A stretch of DNA of 64,000 nt, taken from positions 496,001 through 560,000 of the forward strand of contig OY763414.1 of the NCBI GenBank assembly GCA_963667435.1. Direction: 5' to 3'. The number at the start of each line of letters is the position of its first letter. Within the stretch, counting starts at the first letter, position 1. Shown here in pieces: positions 51,456-60,952 of this stretch. The DNA is from Marispirochaeta sp963667435. GTDB lineage: Bacteria > Spirochaetota > Spirochaetia > JC444 > Marispirochaetaceae. The notes under the pieces are model-generated. The model was not told the DNA's origin. It saw only the letters and a list, made by a program, of their open reading frames with translations, and ran no database searches. Position numbers and translations under genes: made by a program.

Positions 51456-52435
51456 TAGAAATTTCTGGCCTTCTCGGCAGCACGGTACAGGGCATATGCA
51501 GTCTTGTTTACCGGGTAATCCCAGCACCCCGCCCTGCTGATTATCTGTCCGCCGAAGCCGGTTTTAAAACGGTAAAGGCCGTACATTGGCTCCCCTTCAT
51601 CAGCCACAGGGGGAATACCAAACAGGTCATAGGTTTCACATCCATGTTCTCTGGCTATTCGCATACCTTCCCACTGCAGAAGATAGGTGGGCATAAAGTT
51701 CCTCTTCTCTGAACTGGAGGCACCGTAAAGATATGTACTGCAGCTCCCGTGAAGAACCAGAATGTTTCCTGCAACTATTTCGTTTTCAATTTCAGCCAGA
51801 AGCAGGCGCACTGATGGATTCTTCTGCTTAAGGCCCTCTTGGAAAACACGTCTGTAATATTCAAAGGAATGAATGGTAATACCGTCACGCTGAGCGGTGT
51901 CCTGATAAATTGCATACCATTTTTCCAGTTCCGCAAGCCCGCCGGTGCGTACAGTTACCCCCTTTCGCTCCGCCAGGCGTATGTTATAACGGGTTTTCCG
52001 TTTCATCCGTCCAAGGATTGCCTCTTCTGACTCTGAAAGAGAAACAAGGACAGTATCCGGCGGCTGTATATCCACCAGAGATTTTCTGAATGGACGTTTA
52101 ATCCAGGTTTTACGTTTTTCCAGGGAATCGATCTGCCAGGGAAGATCAAAGCGGATAAACGTAACCATCTCCGGCAGATGTTCCGCAAGCTTTGCGGCAA
52201 AGCCCGCAAAAAAATGAGGATCCACTTCCATTTGAGGACCGTGAGGGATATAGGCAATACTAAACCCGCCGGGAAGCTTTCTCAGCAGAACCAGCAGAGG
52301 ATGTCCGTTAAAAAGAAAACTCATGGGAGTCCAGTCAAACTTCTGTTTTACCCGTCCCCAGTAACCTGTCTGCAGCAGGTTGTCATGACCATCTATGTCA
52401 TCAAGCGAAACGGGCTCAAAAATCGCCCCGGACAT
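51434..52435 (-). CDS. FemAB/GNAT-family peptidoglycan bridge-forming-like aminoacyltransferase
   Basis: A 333-residue member of the FemAB-like superfamily, which transfers amino acids from tRNA to lipid II or peptidoglycan. Typical segments are LLQTGYWGRVKQKFDW near the start, MKRKTRYNIRLAERKGV, the MPTYLLQWEGMRIAREHGCETYDLFGIPP stretch and YRFKTGFGGQI. Some family members act on other acceptors, so the substrate is not certain. I start at ATG 52435, one base after the metG stop, which suggests coupling to metG; a longer frame begins at 52462. It is convergent with murD, and the 3' ends overlap. Confidence 0.78.
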   Translation of the reverse strand: MSGAIFEPVSLDDIDGHDNLLQTGYWGRVKQKFDWTPMSFLFNGHPLLVLLRKLPGGFSIAYIPHGPQMEVDPHFFAGFAAKLAEHLPEMVTFIRFDLPWQIDSLEKRKTWIKRPFRKSLVDIQPPDTVLVSLSESEEAILGRMKRKTRYNIRLAERKGVTVRTGGLAELEKWYAIYQDTAQRDGITIHSFEYYRRVFQEGLKQKNPSVRLLLAEIENEIVAGNILVLHGSCSTYLYGASSSEKRNFMPTYLLQWEGMRIAREHGCETYDLFGIPPVADEGEPMYGLYRFKTGFGGQIISRAGCWDYPVNKTAYALYRAAEKARNFYYKRLRR

Positions 52436-52436
52436 A

Positions 52437-54617
52437 TCAGCCCACACTTCCCTTACTAACATTTACAGTGGTCACCGCACCGGACTCAGCAGACAGTTTT
52501 GTATCACCAATTTTAACTGCGTTGTCTTCTACCTTTATGGGTTGACTGAAGAACTTGTCGATGTTGATCCGTTTAGGCGCTTCTTCCGGAGCTTTTTCAC
52601 CGTTCAGAAACAAGCGGCTTCCGGAAGGAGCATCGGGAAGAAATAGAACTTCAAGCACTTTGTCATCCTCTGTGGAAGCGGCAAGGAGCATGCCTTCACT
52701 TTTTATTCCCCTGAGCTTTGCCGGCTTCAGGTTATAAACAAGAATGATGTTCCGGCCGCTCAGTTCTTCGGGAGTGTAGTGCCCCACCAGACCAGAGACA
52801 ATCTGACGCTCTTCATCTCCCACTTTCAGCTGTATAACATAGAGCTTGTCAGCATCGGGATGCTGTTCAACTTCCTTCACCGTGGCCACTCTGAGGTCAA
52901 CGCTGGAGCGGAAGAAGGATTCCGCAGTTTCTTCGGTCTCTGCAGTAGCGGCATTTTTTGCCGCCTCCCGTTCTGCCTGAGAGCCTGCAAAACGGTCCCT
53001 CATAGTCTCAATAAGCTCATCCTCAAGCTTCTGAAAAAGTATTTCCGGCTTACCTACTGACTCAACACCTTCAACACTGCCAAGAGAGTTCCAGTCAACT
53101 GAATCGATCCCGAGCCAGCCGGCAATTTTTTCAGATGTACCAGGAATATAGGGCGAAACAAGTACCGCGAGGTCACGGATAAGCAGAGTAAGGTCTTTAA
53201 GCAGTCGAGCAGCCTCTTCCGGAGCCTCGTTACGGGTGCGCCAGGGCTCACCGTCCTGAAACGCTTTGTTTCCCATGGATGAAAGAGCAAATATTTCCCG
53301 GAATGCATCCCGCAGTTCCGCCCGTTCCAGATGGCCGGTAATCTTCTCTTCGTGCGACTTCACCTGATCCCAGAAAGCAGAATCACTATCAGCTTCAGGC
53401 AGCTTGCCGTCGTAAAAACGATTCACAAAGGTAAGTGTTCTGTTTACAAGGTTACCCAGATTACCGATGAGCTCACCGTTCACCTTCTCCTGAAAATCTT
53501 TCCAGGTGAAGACCGCATCTGATTTCTCAGGCCGGTTGTAATAGACATAAAAACGCCAGACATCCGCGGGGATTCCCGTTTCCCTCGCATCGGTGCCGAA
53601 AACACCGATCCCCTTACTCTTGGAAAACTTGCCGCTTTCATAGTTCAGGTATTCCGTTGAAGACATATGATGGAGCATTGTCCACTTCTCTCCGGAACCA
53701 AGCAGGGAAGAAGGAAAGATTACTGTATGAAAAGGAATATTATCCTTTCCAATAAACTGGAAGAGCTCCACTTCATCGGGATTCTTCCACCACTTTTCCC
53801 AGTCATCGGTGTGGGTTGCACTGATGGAGATATATCCGATCGGCGCATCAAACCATACATAGAAAACCTTGTCCCGGTAGCCGTCTTTCGGTACAGGAAT
53901 TCCCCATTTCAGGTCCCGGGTAATAGCCCGTTCCTTCAGACCGTCCCGGATCCAGGAATTGGTCATCTGAATTGCGTTGCGGGCCCAGAAACCGTCAACG
54001 GAGGCCGTTTTAATCCACTCTTCAAGCTGTGGCTTGATGGCGGGAAGATCAATATAGAGATGATGGGTTGTACGCACTTCCGGTTCGGCGCCGCAGGTTC
54101 CACATCGTGGTTTTTCCAGATCCGTGGGATCCAGGAGCTTGCCGCAGTTCTCGCACTGATCACCCCGGGCATCCTCATATCCGCAGTGAGGGCAGACACC
54201 TCTGACAAAACGGTCTGCAAGGAAACGGTCACAGCTGATGCAGAAGAGCTGGTCGATGCTCCCCTCTTTTATAAAGCCCTGCTCGTCGCAGCCTTTAAAA
54301 ATTGACTGAACAATTTCAGTCTGCTCAGGAGTTGAAGTACGACCGAATTTATCAAAGGATATATTGAACCATTTATAAATTTCGTCATGTATTACAAAGT
54401 AGCGGTCACAGAGCTCCTTGGGACTGACTCCCTCTTCAAGAGCCCTTGTCTCGGTAGCAGTACCATACTCGTCAGTTCCACAGACATACAGGGTTTCATA
54501 GCCTTTCAGCCTGCAGTAGCGGGCGAAAACATCCGCCGAGAGTACCTGGATAAGGTTACCAAGGTGGGGAATATTATTAACATAGGGTAGAGCCGAGGTG
54601 ATAAGTCGCTTCTTCAT
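52437..54617 (-). CDS. metG: Methionine--tRNA ligase
   Basis: A 726-residue class I aminoacyl-tRNA synthetase. The HIGH signature appears as NNIPHLGNLIQV and KMSKS as KFSKSKGIGV. Four Cys pairs between residues 120 and 185 (such as CISC, CPHCG, CENCG and CGTCG) form the zinc-binding knuckles. The C-terminus (about 610-726) carries the tRNA-binding OB-fold domain with DLRVATVKEVEQHPDADKLY. The product charges tRNA-Met in the cytoplasm. The start is read with the ribosome-binding signal poorly conserved; MKKRLITSALPYVNN is the usual N-terminus. Confidence 0.95.
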   Translation of the reverse strand: MKKRLITSALPYVNNIPHLGNLIQVLSADVFARYCRLKGYETLYVCGTDEYGTATETRALEEGVSPKELCDRYFVIHDEIYKWFNISFDKFGRTSTPEQTEIVQSIFKGCDEQGFIKEGSIDQLFCISCDRFLADRFVRGVCPHCGYEDARGDQCENCGKLLDPTDLEKPRCGTCGAEPEVRTTHHLYIDLPAIKPQLEEWIKTASVDGFWARNAIQMTNSWIRDGLKERAITRDLKWGIPVPKDGYRDKVFYVWFDAPIGYISISATHTDDWEKWWKNPDEVELFQFIGKDNIPFHTVIFPSSLLGSGEKWTMLHHMSSTEYLNYESGKFSKSKGIGVFGTDARETGIPADVWRFYVYYNRPEKSDAVFTWKDFQEKVNGELIGNLGNLVNRTLTFVNRFYDGKLPEADSDSAFWDQVKSHEEKITGHLERAELRDAFREIFALSSMGNKAFQDGEPWRTRNEAPEEAARLLKDLTLLIRDLAVLVSPYIPGTSEKIAGWLGIDSVDWNSLGSVEGVESVGKPEILFQKLEDELIETMRDRFAGSQAEREAAKNAATAETEETAESFFRSSVDLRVATVKEVEQHPDADKLYVIQLKVGDEERQIVSGLVGHYTPEELSGRNIILVYNLKPAKLRGIKSEGMLLAASTEDDKVLEVLFLPDAPSGSRLFLNGEKAPEEAPKRINIDKFFSQPIKVEDNAVKIGDTKLSAESGAVTTVNVSKGSVG

Positions 54618-54791
54618 AGATCACCACTATATGTAATTATCCTTCAATTGACAAGAGAATCATTTACCGACGCCGTACGAGTTTACTTGACGCCATGGGG
54701 GTCCGGGAAGTACCCTTAGCTGTGTGCTTTCTCCGTCTTTGGATGACGGAATACTTTGATACAGTGCATATAAAACCATTCAGGAGGTTAT

Positions 54792-55772
54792 ATGTCGGAC
54801 CATAATAATACACCGAAAGGGATGCCCTTTCCGGTGCGGCCGAAAATGATACTGCTGGCGATCATTGTAATAGTGATCATCGGCACCGTCATGTCGAGCT
54901 TTTATGTAGTTGACCAGACCGAGCAAGCGGTAATACTGCTTCTGGGAAACTTCAAAACCATTCAGGGACCGGGACTTCAGTTCAAGCTGCCCTTTGGTAT
55001 TGAAAAGAATTTTAATGTACCCACCCAGGTGGTACAGACAGAACAGTTTGGATTCCGAACGGAAAGAGCGGGTATCAACACCGTCTACTCCAGGGCGGAT
55101 TTCCCCGAAGAGTCGATAATGCTTACCGGAGATCTCAACATTGTCGATGTTGAGTGGACCATCCAGTACCGGATCGTCGACGCCAGGTCATGGCTGTTTA
55201 ACGTTGAAAACAGGGTAAAAACCATCAGGGACATATCTCAGTCTGTTGTGAGTCAGCTAGTAGGTGACCGGACAATCTTTGATGTAATTGGACCTGAACG
55301 TACCACCATCGAAGTTCAGGCCCAGGAGAATATGAATACTATCCTTAAAAACTACGGACTGGGAATTAATGTTACCACTGTAAAATTGAGGAATATTGTT
55401 CCTCCAGAAGGTGCAGTACAGGATGCCTTTGAGGATGTGAATAAAGCCATTCAGGATATGGAGCGCCTTATCAACGAAGGAAAAGAACAGTACAACAAGG
55501 AAATCCCCAAGGCGGAAGGCCAGGCACAGCAGCTTCTTCAGGAGGCTCACGGGTATGCAACAGAAAAGGTCAACCGGGCCCAGGGAGATGTCGCCCGCTT
55601 TAACGCTGTTCTTCAGGAATACCGGCGTAATCCGGAAATCACCAGAAAAAGGCTTTATATAGAGATGATGGAGGATGTCTTCGGTGCAGAAAATGTACCT
55701 GTTGATCTTATCGACCGCAATCTGGAGAACTTTCTTCCCTTGAAGAATCTTCAGGGACAGGGGGGTATGTAA
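54792..55772 (+). CDS. hflK: HflK, membrane SPFH protein regulating FtsH
   Basis: A 326-residue inner-membrane protein with one N-terminal helix (about 17-37) and an SPFH/band-7 domain (VVDQTEQAVILLLGNFKTI and LTGDLNIVDVEWTIQYRI). The periplasmic coiled coil follows (EGQAQQLLQEAHGYATEKVNRAQGDVARF). HflK and HflC form a cage around the FtsH protease and control its access to membrane substrates. CAGGAGGTTAT precedes the ATG. hflC starts right after the stop (TAAATG), so the two are translationally coupled. Confidence 0.92.
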   Translation: MSDHNNTPKGMPFPVRPKMILLAIIVIVIIGTVMSSFYVVDQTEQAVILLLGNFKTIQGPGLQFKLPFGIEKNFNVPTQVVQTEQFGFRTERAGINTVYSRADFPEESIMLTGDLNIVDVEWTIQYRIVDARSWLFNVENRVKTIRDISQSVVSQLVGDRTIFDVIGPERTTIEVQAQENMNTILKNYGLGINVTTVKLRNIVPPEGAVQDAFEDVNKAIQDMERLINEGKEQYNKEIPKAEGQAQQLLQEAHGYATEKVNRAQGDVARFNAVLQEYRRNPEITRKRLYIEMMEDVFGAENVPVDLIDRNLENFLPLKNLQGQGGM

Positions 55773-56768
55773 ATGAGAAAGATGGTAACCGTACTTGTCG
55801 TACTCATTGTTCTCCTTGTTGTTTTTGTAGCCCTCGGACCTTTCTATATTTTACAGGAAGGCGAGCAGGCGGTTATTACCCGCTTCGGCGCAATAGTAGC
55901 CTCATCCCAGGATGCAGGCCTCAAATTCAAGATGCCCATGGTGGATACCGTTACCCGCTATCCCAAGCGAATACTCTCCTGGGACGGCGATGCCCAGAGG
56001 CTGCCCACAGCGGAAAACCAGTTTATCTGGGTGGATACTACAGCCCGCTGGAAGATAGTTGATCCTCTCAAGTTCTATGAATCGGTAACAACAATTGATC
56101 AGGCATTCGCCCGTCTCGATGAAGTTATCGACTCGTCAGTCCGCACGGTGGTAGCTGAAAACCCGCTGTATGAAGCAGTACGGAACAGCAATGTCATCAA
56201 CGAAATAGACCGAACTACCACAATTCAGGCAGGTGCTGGTGCTGGTGAATCCATTGATGACGCAGCTATGCAGGCAACCGCTATTGTTGATGAAGAGAAG
56301 ACTTACCCCGAGGTTGTGAAAGGTAGAAACAAACTCTCTGAAGAGATGTTTGTCGCAGCCAAGACTATTACACCTCAGTACGGAATTGAGCTTATCGATA
56401 TCGTTTTCCGGCAGATCCGCTACTCTGATGACCTGACAGAAAGTGTCTACAACCGTATGATAGCTGAACGTAATCAGAAGGCCCAGGAATTCCGCTCCCG
56501 CGGTGAAGGGCAGAAAGCGTTCTGGCTTGGAAAACTGAACAACGAGCGGCGGTCCATCCTTTCCGGGGCCTATACGGAGGCGGAAACCACTAAAGGTAAC
56601 GCCGATCGTGAAGCAGCTTCCATCTACTCCCAGTCCTATGGTGCCAATGAGGAATTTGCGATCTTCTGGCGTTCAATGGAAAGCTACCGTAACACCATGA
56701 AGAAATTCAACAAAACCCTTACAACGGATCTGGACTACTTCAGGTATCTCTACGATCCCGAAGGTTGA
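55773..56768 (+). CDS. hflC: HflC, membrane SPFH protein regulating FtsH
   Basis: A 331-residue partner of HflK with an N-terminal helix (about 4-24) and an SPFH domain (ILQEGEQAVITRFGAIVAS). The HflC pattern continues with AENQFIWVDTTARWKI, VVAENPLYEAVRNS, DIVFRQIRYSDDLTESVYNRMIAERNQKAQEFRSRGEG. The C-terminal SYRNTMKKFNKTL..FRYLYDP is usual. It begins one base after the hflK stop. A modest terminator follows. Confidence 0.92.
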   Translation: MRKMVTVLVVLIVLLVVFVALGPFYILQEGEQAVITRFGAIVASSQDAGLKFKMPMVDTVTRYPKRILSWDGDAQRLPTAENQFIWVDTTARWKIVDPLKFYESVTTIDQAFARLDEVIDSSVRTVVAENPLYEAVRNSNVINEIDRTTTIQAGAGAGESIDDAAMQATAIVDEEKTYPEVVKGRNKLSEEMFVAAKTITPQYGIELIDIVFRQIRYSDDLTESVYNRMIAERNQKAQEFRSRGEGQKAFWLGKLNNERRSILSGAYTEAETTKGNADREAASIYSQSYGANEEFAIFWRSMESYRNTMKKFNKTLTTDLDYFRYLYDPEG

Positions 56769-56795
56769 CAATATTTATCAGTGTTTTTATACAGA

Positions 56796-56826
56796 CTTCC
56801 GGCAAAACCGGAAGCCTGTTTTGTTT
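56796..56826 (+). terminator. Hairpin terminator after hflC
   Basis: CTTCCGG (56796-56802) pairs with CCGGAAG (56808-56814), followed by CCTGTTTTGTTT, an imperfect T tract. Confidence 0.55.
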
Positions 56827-56848
56827 AGTTGGTATATTACGATAATAA

Positions 56849-56877
56849 TTGTCAGATAAAACGGAATTTTTTATTTT
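56849..56877 (+). promoter_or_regulatory. Promoter for leaderless rhodanese gene
   Basis: TTGTCA (56849-56854), a 17-base spacer and TATTTT (56872-56877), with the ATG six bases later and no ribosome-binding site. Confidence 0.45.
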
Positions 56878-56883
56878 AAAGCC

Positions 56884-57282
56884 ATGAAAGAGAACAAAGC
56901 ATCGAAAGGAAAAATATCCCTAACTCTTATTGCACTAACAGCTGTACTTTTGGCCTACTCCCTCTATGCCCGGAGCAACGGGGATCTTTCCGCCGCCAAC
57001 CTTAAAACCATGATAGATACAGGCAATCCGTCGTATCTACTTGTAGATGTCCGTACACCGGGAGAGTATGCCGGAGGGTTTATCCCGACAGCAATCAATA
57101 TTCCGCTGCAGCAGATTGCGGATACCCCTCCGGATGCAGCAAAGGACAGTCTGGTAATCGTTTACTGCCGATCCGGTAACCGATCATCCCAGGCGGCCAG
57201 ACTGCTTGAAGAAATAGGCTACACAAACATTGTCGATTTCGGCGGGATCAGCCGATGGACATATGATAAGGATTATCCCTGA
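56884..57282 (+). CDS. Membrane-anchored rhodanese-like sulfurtransferase
   Basis: A 132-residue protein with an N-terminal membrane helix (ISLTLIALTAVLLAYSLYA) and a single rhodanese domain facing the periplasm. The start motif VDVRTPGEYAGGFIPTAINIP and the active-site loop YCRSGNRS, with its catalytic Cys, are intact. Periplasmic rhodaneses move sulfane sulfur or detoxify thiosulfate/cyanide, but the substrate here is unknown. The ATG lacks a ribosome-binding site and lies just after a -10 box. Confidence 0.85.
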   Translation: MKENKASKGKISLTLIALTAVLLAYSLYARSNGDLSAANLKTMIDTGNPSYLLVDVRTPGEYAGGFIPTAINIPLQQIADTPPDAAKDSLVIVYCRSGNRSSQAARLLEEIGYTNIVDFGGISRWTYDKDYP

Positions 57283-57291
57283 AGACGGGCA

Positions 57292-58968
57292 CTATCCGTT
57301 AAAGCGCTTTTGCGCAATCAGATCAATTTCCTGAAACTTTGCATCGATACCCGGGTATAGATGGAGAAGATTGCTGGACTTCTGTGCATTTTGAAATATT
57401 GAACAAAAAATTTCCCTGTACTTTTTATGGGCCAGCTTTTTTAATACGACCATAAAGCGTCGGGACAAAAACCTGCCGGCCTTGAGGTCTGTCCTGCACA
57501 CGTGATCTCCAATACGTTCAAGAAGGGAAATAGCCTCTTCCTGATTGTCTCTAAACCGGCAGTAGAGCAGGTCGTCTTTCAGTTTTACAAGGTACTCAAT
57601 TGAGCAACCGGTAAAATCAAGGTTTGCAATAGCTTCTTTAACAGGATAGATTCCGCCGGATAGTTCTATCAGGGAGTTTCCTATTTGTAATGTGCTTTGA
57701 TTTTCCGGAAACTTCTCTTTAACCCTTTCGGGATGCAATCCGTTCTTCACGAGCATGGCTATCTTACGGGCAGTCAGAAACCTTTCCACCATTCTGGAAT
57801 CTTCCGGCCTATGCTTTTGCCCCCGGTGCACAACAAGCTGAAATTCCGTGGTAAGGTTGGTCCGGTTAAGCCCTTGTTTACCGCCCCTGTACTGAGTATA
57901 GTTTTCCGCGAAAAGCTCTACCCGCCCCTGATCAGAAAGAATATCCATAAGCTCGTCAAAGGGTATCACCCCATCTGAATTATAGCTCAACACAATATAC
58001 CTTGCATCTACCACCCCTAAAAGCTCCCGAAGAGCCCCTGAGGCACTTTTTTTACGGCAAAATGGACTTCGGGTATTCTGCCAGTCGTTGCGGATGCCGG
58101 CCTTGTTTTTCATAATCCCATTTACATCCAGCTCTACAGGGACTTCCAGCAGATCCCAGCGGGCAACACTGTTAAGCATGTGATAGTTGCTGCCATACTG
58201 ATGTATATTATAGGGCGGGTCCAGATAACAGAGGTCAGCTGACCGGGCTGCACACCAGTCACGGGCATCCATGGACCCCACATCTGCGGACATACCGTCA
58301 ATCAGAACCGGATACTCCAGAGACATGGGAGCCATAATACGTTTTAATGCATCCCTTCCATGACCGCCGAATCCTTTATGACAGGCTTTAAAAACCCCCG
58401 AGGTATTGGCATGGGTAGCCGCTTCGTAAATCAGCATGGCAATGAGCAGATTCTTTGCCTTTTCAGCGTTCCTATCTCCACTGCACAGGGATAGCGGATA
58501 CAGGGTTTCAATTTTTTCCCGCACTCTATCAAGAAAAAGCCCGTTCTCCCGCGTGTAGAAAAGCCGTTCCCTGCGATAGTCTGCCAGAAGAGTATTTTCC
58601 GGGGAGTAATACTTGCTGAAATAGGGCCTGGAAGGCTCACCCTCAAGGTTGTTCAGCTGAAACAGGACATTCTTCAAACCGCCCTGCCGGCTATAGAGGT
58701 CCTCCGCCTCCTGCGGAGAAAGACCAAGATAGCAGTAGTTAATAATCCTGCTGTACTCCTCCCAGTCGTTGGCAAACACTTTGTATCCCATATACTTCCC
58801 CAGTCTGGAAACAGAGCCTGAGCCGCAAAAGGGGTCCAGCATGGTTTTTATGGACTGTTCAGTTTCCAGCCGGGAGAATACCCTGTGAAGTGCTTTCAGC
58901 AGCCTTCTTTTATTGCCTATATAAGCAATCAGTTGACGGGTAAGAAATGGTGAGGAAAGTTCGATCAT
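57292..58968 (-). CDS. D12-class DNA adenine-N6 methyltransferase with long C-terminal extension
   Basis: A 558-residue protein. The first 330 residues match D12-class adenine methylases: AYIGNKRRLL binds S-adenosylmethionine, DPFCGSGSV is motif I, and YLDPPYNIHQYGSNYHMLN is the DPPY motif IV. The remaining 220 residues have no motif I can name. No restriction endonuclease gene is beside it, so it is an orphan methylase or part of a defence or regulatory pair. Its ATG shares one base with the queD stop (TAATG), so the two genes are translationally coupled. Family assignment is firm; target site and role are unknown. Confidence 0.8.
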   Translation of the reverse strand: MIELSSPFLTRQLIAYIGNKRRLLKALHRVFSRLETEQSIKTMLDPFCGSGSVSRLGKYMGYKVFANDWEEYSRIINYCYLGLSPQEAEDLYSRQGGLKNVLFQLNNLEGEPSRPYFSKYYSPENTLLADYRRERLFYTRENGLFLDRVREKIETLYPLSLCSGDRNAEKAKNLLIAMLIYEAATHANTSGVFKACHKGFGGHGRDALKRIMAPMSLEYPVLIDGMSADVGSMDARDWCAARSADLCYLDPPYNIHQYGSNYHMLNSVARWDLLEVPVELDVNGIMKNKAGIRNDWQNTRSPFCRKKSASGALRELLGVVDARYIVLSYNSDGVIPFDELMDILSDQGRVELFAENYTQYRGGKQGLNRTNLTTEFQLVVHRGQKHRPEDSRMVERFLTARKIAMLVKNGLHPERVKEKFPENQSTLQIGNSLIELSGGIYPVKEAIANLDFTGCSIEYLVKLKDDLLYCRFRDNQEEAISLLERIGDHVCRTDLKAGRFLSRRFMVVLKKLAHKKYREIFCSIFQNAQKSSNLLHLYPGIDAKFQEIDLIAQKRFNG

Positions 58969-59342
58969 TAAACCCGGGGATCCGGCAGATATGCGGCAAC
59001 GTTATTGTCAGTCTCAAACACCTCAACTCTGTCAATGTGTACCTGAGGAAAGCGGGGTGCCATTTCATCGTGAATAAACTTTGCAATCAGTTCTGCACTT
59101 GGATTTCCATGGCTGAATTGAGGATTCTCATTGAGGTTGGTATGGTCCAGTCCGCTGGTAATCTCCTTCAAGGCCTTTTTCAGAAGTCCGAAGTCAATTA
59201 ACATACCGCCTTCATCCAGAGTATTTCCCGATACGAACAGTCTGATTTTATAGTTGTGACCATGCAGATTTTCGCATTTGCCGTGATAGTTTTTTATAAA
59301 ATGAGCAGCGGCGAAATCGCCGTTGATTCTAAGCTGATACAT
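58968..59342 (-). CDS. queD: 6-carboxy-tetrahydropterin synthase (QueD/PTPS family)
   Basis: A 124-residue enzyme of the PTPS/QueD family that converts dihydroneopterin triphosphate to 6-carboxy-tetrahydropterin, an early step to queuosine and other 7-deazaguanines. Zinc-binding His14, His27 and His29 and active-site Cys23 are visible in AAAHF and KCENLHGHNY. The C-terminal SAELIAKFIHDE and VEVFETDNN motifs agree. Other que genes (queE, queC) are not in the window. It is coupled to the D12 methylase gene. Members may also make tetrahydrobiopterin precursors, but the length suits QueD. Confidence 0.85.
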   Translation of the reverse strand: MYQLRINGDFAAAHFIKNYHGKCENLHGHNYKIRLFVSGNTLDEGGMLIDFGLLKKALKEITSGLDHTNLNENPQFSHGNPSAELIAKFIHDEMAPRFPQVHIDRVEVFETDNNVAAYLPDPRV

Positions 59343-59440
59343 GAAATGATGCCTCCCCGAACTGAATGCAAACCGCTTGTGGACCCGGCCGCTCTTGGGT
59401 AGACTGGATTAAAATCAAGCGCAGAAGGAGTTCCGTCGCC

Positions 59441-60952
59441 GTGACCAGTCTCATGGAAACAGAAAAAAGACTATCAGAGATTACCGGAGCCATCAACATC
59501 CTTGCCCGCAAGGGTAAGAATGATCCTGTAATCAAAGGCATGACTTATGATTCCCGCGAAGTAAAACCCGGATTTCTATTCTTTGCCCTCCCCGGGATCC
59601 ATACAGATGGTCATCGTTTTATTCCGGTAGCGCTTAAAAACGGAGCAGCGGCGGTAATCCATACCCAGGATCTGGATACCTATAATCCCGATGCAGTTTA
59701 TATTAAAGTAGAAAACTCGAGGCCCTTGATGTCACCTATAGCTGCAGCCTTCTATGATAATCCTTCACAGAAAATGGGAATAGCGGGAGTCACCGGAACA
59801 GACGGAAAAAGCTCTACCGTGGCATATCTGCATCAACTAATAACTGCAGTCGGTGAGAAGTGCGGATTTCTCTCTACCGTAGAATTTCATAACGGCCTGG
59901 AGTTGAAAAAAAATGCCTTCCGCCAGTCTACCCCCGAAGCAACTGAAGTTCATCAGCTGCTGGCCGAGATGTACCGTCTGGGTTGTAGTTTTGCAGTAGT
60001 GGAATCAACCTCCCACGGACTGTCACCGAAGAACAACCGGCTTGGAGATGTTCACTATAATGTTGGCATACTCACTAATATCAGCCACGAACATCTTGAG
60101 TTTCATGGAAGCATGGAACAATATGCAGCTGATAAATCCCGGCTCATGACGCACGTGGAGGCAGCTGTTCTTCCAGCGGAAGAACCCTGGCTTGATATTT
60201 TTGTAAAAGCTGCCGGAAACAGTAAGAAAATCCTCTACGGCTGCAATTCAGAAACGGCGGTCTATAATGCAGTTGATATCCGGGAAGACTCTGAAGGCCT
60301 TCACTTCATGCTGCAGTACCCCGGAGGACAGGTGGAGTGTTTTGCTCCCCTCCAGGGCCTCTTTAATGTTGATAACGCCCTGGCAGCTCTACTTGGAGCT
60401 GCCAGGTTGCTTAAAAGAACTCCCGAGAGCCTTGCTCCCCTGCTGGGAGAACTAAAACCCGTACGGGGCAGAATGCAGCCGGTTACAGCCGGACAGCCTT
60501 TTAATGTCCTTATTGATTATGCCCACAGTCCAGGCTCTTTTGAAAAACTTTTTCCTCTGCTGAGAAACCGCTGTGCTGGAAGACTTATTGCTGTTTTCGG
60601 ATCTGCCGGGGAAAGAGACAGAGAGAAACGACCGATTCAGGGAGCAATAGCTTCCCGATACTGTGATGTTGTCATTCTCTCCGATGAAGATCCCAGAGGA
60701 GAAGACAGGAATGTCATCATAAGAGAAATAGCAGCCGGATGCAGCGAAAAAGCTGAAGATTCTGATCTTTTTCTTATTCCTGACCGCAGTGAAGGTATAT
60801 ACAAAGCCTGCAGCCTGGCCCGACAAGGTGATCTTGTAATCTGTCTGGGAAAAGGACACGAAGGCTCTATTATCGGACCAGACGGCCCCCTTCCCTACGA
60901 TGAAGAAGAGTGTGTACTGAATGCACTCTCTCGTCTTGGATACACTAAATGA
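59441..60952 (+). CDS. murE: UDP-MurNAc-tripeptide synthetase (MurE)
   Basis: A 503-residue Mur ligase adding the third amino acid of the peptidoglycan stem. It has TYDSREVKPGFLFFALPG, the ATP loop GVTGTDGKSSTVAYLHQL, SHEHLEFHGSMEQYAADKSRL and a C-terminal domain with LSDEDPRGEDRNVI. In meso-diaminopimelate enzymes the last motif is DNPR; here it is EDPR, and spirochaetes are known to use L-ornithine instead of diaminopimelate, so the amino acid is uncertain. I start at GTG 59441, ten bases after AAGGAG; an ATG 12 bases later lacks good spacing. Its stop overlaps the next start (ATGA). Confidence 0.9.
   Translation: MTSLMETEKRLSEITGAINILARKGKNDPVIKGMTYDSREVKPGFLFFALPGIHTDGHRFIPVALKNGAAAVIHTQDLDTYNPDAVYIKVENSRPLMSPIAAAFYDNPSQKMGIAGVTGTDGKSSTVAYLHQLITAVGEKCGFLSTVEFHNGLELKKNAFRQSTPEATEVHQLLAEMYRLGCSFAVVESTSHGLSPKNNRLGDVHYNVGILTNISHEHLEFHGSMEQYAADKSRLMTHVEAAVLPAEEPWLDIFVKAAGNSKKILYGCNSETAVYNAVDIREDSEGLHFMLQYPGGQVECFAPLQGLFNVDNALAALLGAARLLKRTPESLAPLLGELKPVRGRMQPVTAGQPFNVLIDYAHSPGSFEKLFPLLRNRCAGRLIAVFGSAGERDREKRPIQGAIASRYCDVVILSDEDPRGEDRNVIIREIAAGCSEKAEDSDLFLIPDRSEGIYKACSLARQGDLVICLGKGHEGSIIGPDGPLPYDEEECVLNALSRLGYTK

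Noticed and set aside
53667..54305. 212-residue plus-strand open frame within metG
   Set aside because: It is the antisense of the conserved metG sequence and lacks any recognisable domain.
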